Shown here: piece after piece, positions 60,463 through 63,644 of the stretch
How the letters are laid out: every line of letters starts with the position of its first letter
Numbering within the stretch: the stretch's first letter is position 1
Origin: JBIOJM01 sp044450785
Lineage (GTDB): Bacteria > Planctomycetota > Planctomycetia > Isosphaerales > Isosphaeraceae
Direction: 5' to 3'
Length of the DNA stretch: 63,644 nt
Assembly: GCA_044450785.1 (NCBI GenBank)
Contig: JBIOJM010000014.1
Coordinates: 1 to 63,644, forward strand
Notes under the pieces: generated by a model
Databases searched by the model: none
Told to the model about the DNA's origin: nothing
Seen by the model: only the letters and a program-made list of their open reading frames with translations
Program-made: the position numbers and the translations under genes

Positions 60463-60553
60463 AGTCAATATGAGCATGCGCGCCCACTCCTACATCCGAC
60501 CAGCACTCAGCCGATCCCGGTAACCATGCTACGGACTCGCTTTTTTCGGTGTC

Positions 60554-61201
60554 TCACCGCCCCAGCTCGTCGCGGAGCCACGCCTTGGCGTATTTCCAGT
60601 GAAAATCGGCCGTTCGAGGCGAGATGCCGAGGATCTCGGCCGCTTGCGGGATCGTCAGATCGGTGAAATAACGGAGCTTCACCAGCTCGGCGATCGGCGG
60701 GTCGAGCCGGGAGAGCTTATCGAGGGCCTCGTCCAGGGCGATCAGGTCATCGGCAGGCGCCGGCGCGGCAATTGCGTCGCAATCAAGCTCGCGACGATCG
60801 AGCTCGCCGCCGTGCTTTTGCCGAGATTTCCGCCTGGCATTCTCGACCAGGATTCGCCGCATGGCCTCGGCCGCGGCGGCGAAGAAGTGGCCGCGACCGG
60901 CCCAGGGCTTGTCCCTATCCGGTCCGACAAGGCGCATGTATGCTTCGTGAACGAGCGCCGTGGCCTGGAGCGTTTGCCCCGGGCACTCTCTCGCCAATCG
61001 CTGCGCGGCCAGCCGTCGCAGCTCGTCGTAGACCAAAGGCAGCAGGTCGCCGGCTGCCTGCTCTTCGCCACGGCCGAGAGCGTCCAGGATCCGGGTCACT
61101 TCGATGCGGTCGGGCTCGATGGACGTCGTCCTTTCCTCATGATCGCCGGGCGCGACGGGGGCGGCCAGGTGGTGCGATCCCCGGCATGACCCTACCGGCA
61201 C
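60554..61201 (-). CDS. ECF sigma factor, TIGR02999 type
   Basis: This 215-aa frame has family region 2 (LLPLVYDELRRLAAQRLARE; ATALVHEAYMRLVGPDRDKP; HFFAAAAEAMRRILVENARR) and region 4 (AELVKLRYFTDLTIPQAAEI; LGISPRTADFHWKYAKAWLR). It directs transcription of a specific promoter set. The start is uncertain: the outermost GTG at 61201 gives 34 extra residues, and a GTG at 61099 would give the usual family length of about 180 aa. Neither has a strong ribosome site; no ATG is available. The partner kinase is not adjacent. Confidence 0.75.
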   Translation of the reverse strand: MPVGSCRGSHHLAAPVAPGDHEERTTSIEPDRIEVTRILDALGRGEEQAAGDLLPLVYDELRRLAAQRLARECPGQTLQATALVHEAYMRLVGPDRDKPWAGRGHFFAAAAEAMRRILVENARRKSRQKHGGELDRRELDCDAIAAPAPADDLIALDEALDKLSRLDPPIAELVKLRYFTDLTIPQAAEILGISPRTADFHWKYAKAWLRDELGR

Positions 61202-61409
61202 GAAAATCGTCGACCGCCCGAGGATTCATGCCGATGATCTCACCCCAGTTGCCAGGAATCCAGAGGCGAGGCGTCGCCCATTCTCCGAACGACACCGGCA
61301 CGTCCCGGCACCGTTTGACCATTAAAAGGGATGAAGACGTACCCCGCCTGGGTTTCGCGTGGCGGGTTTTCGCAGAGAGCTGGTCGGAAGAACCCAAAGG
61401 CTCACAACG

Positions 61410-62636
61410 ATGATTGACAACCCCAGGGCGACTGATCGCTATGACCTACTCTCCCCCGAGTTTCTGGCGGACCCCTATCCGCTCTATGCGCGGCTGCGGG
61501 CCGACGACCCTGTTCACTGGTCCAAAACCCAGGGGTACTGGTTCGTCAGCCGGTACGAGGATGTGCACGCCACGGCCCGCGATCCCCGGTTTTCGTCGAA
61601 CAGCCTGGATACATTCATGAATCGGCTGCCTGCGGAGACGCACACCGAGTTCGCTCCCTTGCGCGCGCTCCTCGCCGACCGGATGCTGCTGACCGACCCG
61701 CCGCGGCACAATCGGCTGCGCGGGCTGGTCCACAAGGCCTTCACCCCGCGCCGGGTCGAGCTGCTGCGAACGACGGTTCAGACGGTGCTCGACGAGCTGC
61801 TGGAACGAGTCCAGCAGGGCGGGTCCTTCGACGTCATCCACGACGTGGCCGACCCGCTCCCCTCGCGGATGATCACGATGATGCTCGGCATCCCGGCGGA
61901 GGACCGCGACCGATTCAAATCCTGGACCGACGCCATCTATCTCTTCATGGGACTCAGCGGCGTATCCATCCTCGACCGCGCCCGCGTGGCCACGAGTGCC
62001 GTCGGGGAGCTGACGGACTACCTCCCGCGCGAGATCGCGGTGGTCCGCCGATCGCCCCGCGACGACCTGTTCTCCGACCTGGTCGCCGCGGAAGAGCAGG
62101 GGGACACCCTCACCGAGGCGGAGATGATCTCCAACGTTGTCGGCATCTTGAACGCCGGTCACGAGACGACCACGAACCTGATCGGCAACGGCGTGCTCAC
62201 GCTCTTGCAAAACTCAGGAAGCTGGGAGCTGCTCCGGGACGACCCGGCTCTCATACCGCTCGCCGTCGAGGAGATCCTCCGGTACGAGAGCCCGATCCAG
62301 ATGATCTCTCGACTGACAGCCGAAAACGTCGAGGTCCGCGGCGTGACGATCGGGCAAGGCCAACCGGTCGCCTTGATCCTGGGATCGGCCAATCGCGATC
62401 CAGAGCAGTTCCCGGACGCCGACCGGTTCGACATCCGCCGCCCAGATAACCGGCACGTCGCCTTCGGCCATGGCCCTCACTTCTGCATCGGCGGCGCGCT
62501 CGCGCGTGTGGTGGGGCAGGTTGTCTTCGGCACGCTCCCGCTCCGCTTCCCGGGCCTGAGGCTCGCGACCGACCGGCACGAATGGCGGCCCTACCCTCTC
62601 TTCCGGGGACTGAGACGGCTGCCCGTGGTGTTCTGA
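61410..62636 (+). CDS. Cytochrome P450
   Basis: This 408-aa protein is a bacterial class I P450: I-helix LNAGHETTTNLIGNGVL (oxygen-activating Thr), ExxR in VEEILRYESPIQMISR, and the haem-binding loop HVAFGHGPHFCIGGALAR with the thiolate Cys. N-terminal motifs (PLYARLRADDPVHWSKT; RYEDVHATARDPRFSS) match the family. It hydroxylates an unknown substrate and needs ferredoxin and reductase, neither of which is adjacent. AAAGG lies about 8 nt before the ATG at 61410. The kinase gene begins 16 nt after it, with AGGAG inside the gap. Confidence 0.9.
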   Translation: MIDNPRATDRYDLLSPEFLADPYPLYARLRADDPVHWSKTQGYWFVSRYEDVHATARDPRFSSNSLDTFMNRLPAETHTEFAPLRALLADRMLLTDPPRHNRLRGLVHKAFTPRRVELLRTTVQTVLDELLERVQQGGSFDVIHDVADPLPSRMITMMLGIPAEDRDRFKSWTDAIYLFMGLSGVSILDRARVATSAVGELTDYLPREIAVVRRSPRDDLFSDLVAAEEQGDTLTEAEMISNVVGILNAGHETTTNLIGNGVLTLLQNSGSWELLRDDPALIPLAVEEILRYESPIQMISRLTAENVEVRGVTIGQGQPVALILGSANRDPEQFPDADRFDIRRPDNRHVAFGHGPHFCIGGALARVVGQVVFGTLPLRFPGLRLATDRHEWRPYPLFRGLRRLPVVF

Positions 62637-62652
62637 AAAGGAGCCAATCAAG

Positions 62653-63644
62653 GTGAGCGAGCGACCCAGCCACAACCTCGACAGTCTGGATCCGGAGAGA
62701 CCAGGCGCGACGCCATCTTCGGTCCACGAAGCTGCCACCGTACCGCCTGGGAGCAATCCGCCCGGCGACCAGCCTCAATCTCCCCACGGACAATCCGCGG
62801 TCGCGGCGCTCGGGCAGGATCGATCCGCGCTGGGCGCGGGTCTCCGGGCACCCGAAGGGTCGCCGCCCGCCGCGTCCGAGTCCACCCGAGTCCGCTACTT
62901 CGGCGACTACGTGCTGGAGTGCGAGCTCGCCCGCGGCGGAATGGGGGTCGTGTACAAGGGGCGCCAGGTCAACCTCAACCGGCCGGTGGCGCTGAAGATG
63001 ATCCTCGCCGGCCAGCTCGCCACCGAGGACGACGTCCGCCGGTTCTACGTCGAAGCCGAGGCCGCCGCGAACCTCGACCACCCTGGAATCGTGCCGATCT
63101 ACGAGGTGGGCCAGCACGAGGGCCAGCACTACTTCAGCATGGGGTACGTCGAGGGGCAAAGCCTCGCCCAACGGGTCGCCGCCGGGCCGCTGCCGCCGCG
63201 CGAGGCGGCGGCCTTGATGCGCGAGGTGAGCGACGCCGTGCAGTACGCCCATGAGCACGGGGTGATCCACCGCGACCTCAAGCCGGCGAACGTCCTGCTC
63301 GACGCTGGCGGGCGGCCCAAGGTCACCGACTTCGGGCTCGCCAAGAAGCTGGAGGGCGACGCCGGGCTGACGGCCAGCGGCCAGGTGATGGGCACGCCCG
63401 CCTACATGTCCCCGGAGCAGGCGGCCGGGCTCCTCGACGAGGTCGGCACGGCGGCCGACGTCTACAGCCTCGGCGCCACCCTCTACTGCCTGCTGACGGG
63501 CCGGCCACCGTTCCAGGCGTCAAGCGCGATCGATACGCTGTTGCAGGTCCTGGAGCGCGAGCCGGTCTCCCCGCGCGCCCTGAACCCGGCGGTCGACCGC
63601 GACCTGGAGACGGTCTGCCTGAAGTGCCTGCAGAAGGACCGGCA
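62653..63644 (+). CDS. Ser/Thr protein kinase, 3' end cut by window edge
   Basis: The first 330 residues are seen. GTG start at 62653 with AGGAG 11 nt upstream. A disordered N-terminal stretch of about 85 residues (PSHNLDSLDPERPGATPSSV) precedes the kinase: ELARGGMGVVYKGRQ, VALKMILAGQL, IHRDLKPANVLLD, DFGLAKKL, MSPEQAAG. The C-terminus, probably with WD40 or TPR repeats as in related planctomycete kinases, lies beyond the window. It may be co-transcribed with the P450 gene. Confidence 0.85.
   Translation, partial: MSERPSHNLDSLDPERPGATPSSVHEAATVPPGSNPPGDQPQSPHGQSAVAALGQDRSALGAGLRAPEGSPPAASESTRVRYFGDYVLECELARGGMGVVYKGRQVNLNRPVALKMILAGQLATEDDVRRFYVEAEAAANLDHPGIVPIYEVGQHEGQHYFSMGYVEGQSLAQRVAAGPLPPREAAALMREVSDAVQYAHEHGVIHRDLKPANVLLDAGGRPKVTDFGLAKKLEGDAGLTASGQVMGTPAYMSPEQAAGLLDEVGTAADVYSLGATLYCLLTGRPPFQASSAIDTLLQVLEREPVSPRALNPAVDRDLETVCLKCLQKDR

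Overview
The window is high-GC DNA (about 65 percent by eye) from a planctomycete, most likely Isosphaeraceae or a close relative. The signs are the expanded DUF1559 family, TIGR02999-type ECF sigma factors, large Ser/Thr kinases with TPR tails, von Willebrand A (VWA) operons, DUF1080, and many intergenic repeats and gene fragments. No rRNA, tRNA, CRISPR array or intact transposase was seen. Functions are assigned from sequence motifs read by eye.

Layout. 1-5.8 kb: partial TPR protein, glycosyltransferase, a RelE-type toxin-antitoxin (TA) pair with a damaged toxin, and the first of three paralogous VWA/amidotransferase-like membrane proteins. 5.8-13.6 kb: an accessory, repeat-rich stretch with a replication-protein remnant, an unknown two-gene module and a decayed calpain/Ig/Calx-beta surface protein. 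13.6-19.1 kb: hybrid histidine kinase, VWA paralogue 2, methyltransferase. 19.1-29.2 kb: a five-gene minus-strand operon (BatA-like, DUF4175, VWA paralogue 3, beta-propeller, CXXCH/toroid protein). 29.2-35 kb: retropepsin pair, transposase remnant, three tandem DUF1559 secreted proteins, small membrane protein. 35-44.1 kb: a plus-strand surface-sensing and signalling run (VIT-VWA, VWA, response regulator, histidine kinase, ECF sigma, Ser/Thr kinase). 44.1-45.2 kb: small membrane protein and DUF1080 hydrolase. 45.3-46.8 kb: a retron. 47-52.7 kb: glycolate oxidase genes glcD, unknown, glcE, glcF, interrupted between E and F by a four-helix-bundle gene remnant in inverted purine-rich arms. 53-56.5 kb: two more TA pairs with truncated toxins, around a beta-lactamase-like hydrolase and an immunity-like protein. 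56.5-63.6 kb: giant kinase-TPR protein, an inverted repeat pair, ECF sigma factor, cytochrome P450 and a partial kinase.

The strongest candidate for a new system is the retron at 45,313-46,833. A 16-bp terminal stem (a1/a2) encloses three hairpins and lies directly before a retron-type reverse transcriptase whose diagnostic X and Y motifs are altered. A second theme is that all three type II TA pairs keep an intact antitoxin but have a deleted or truncated toxin.
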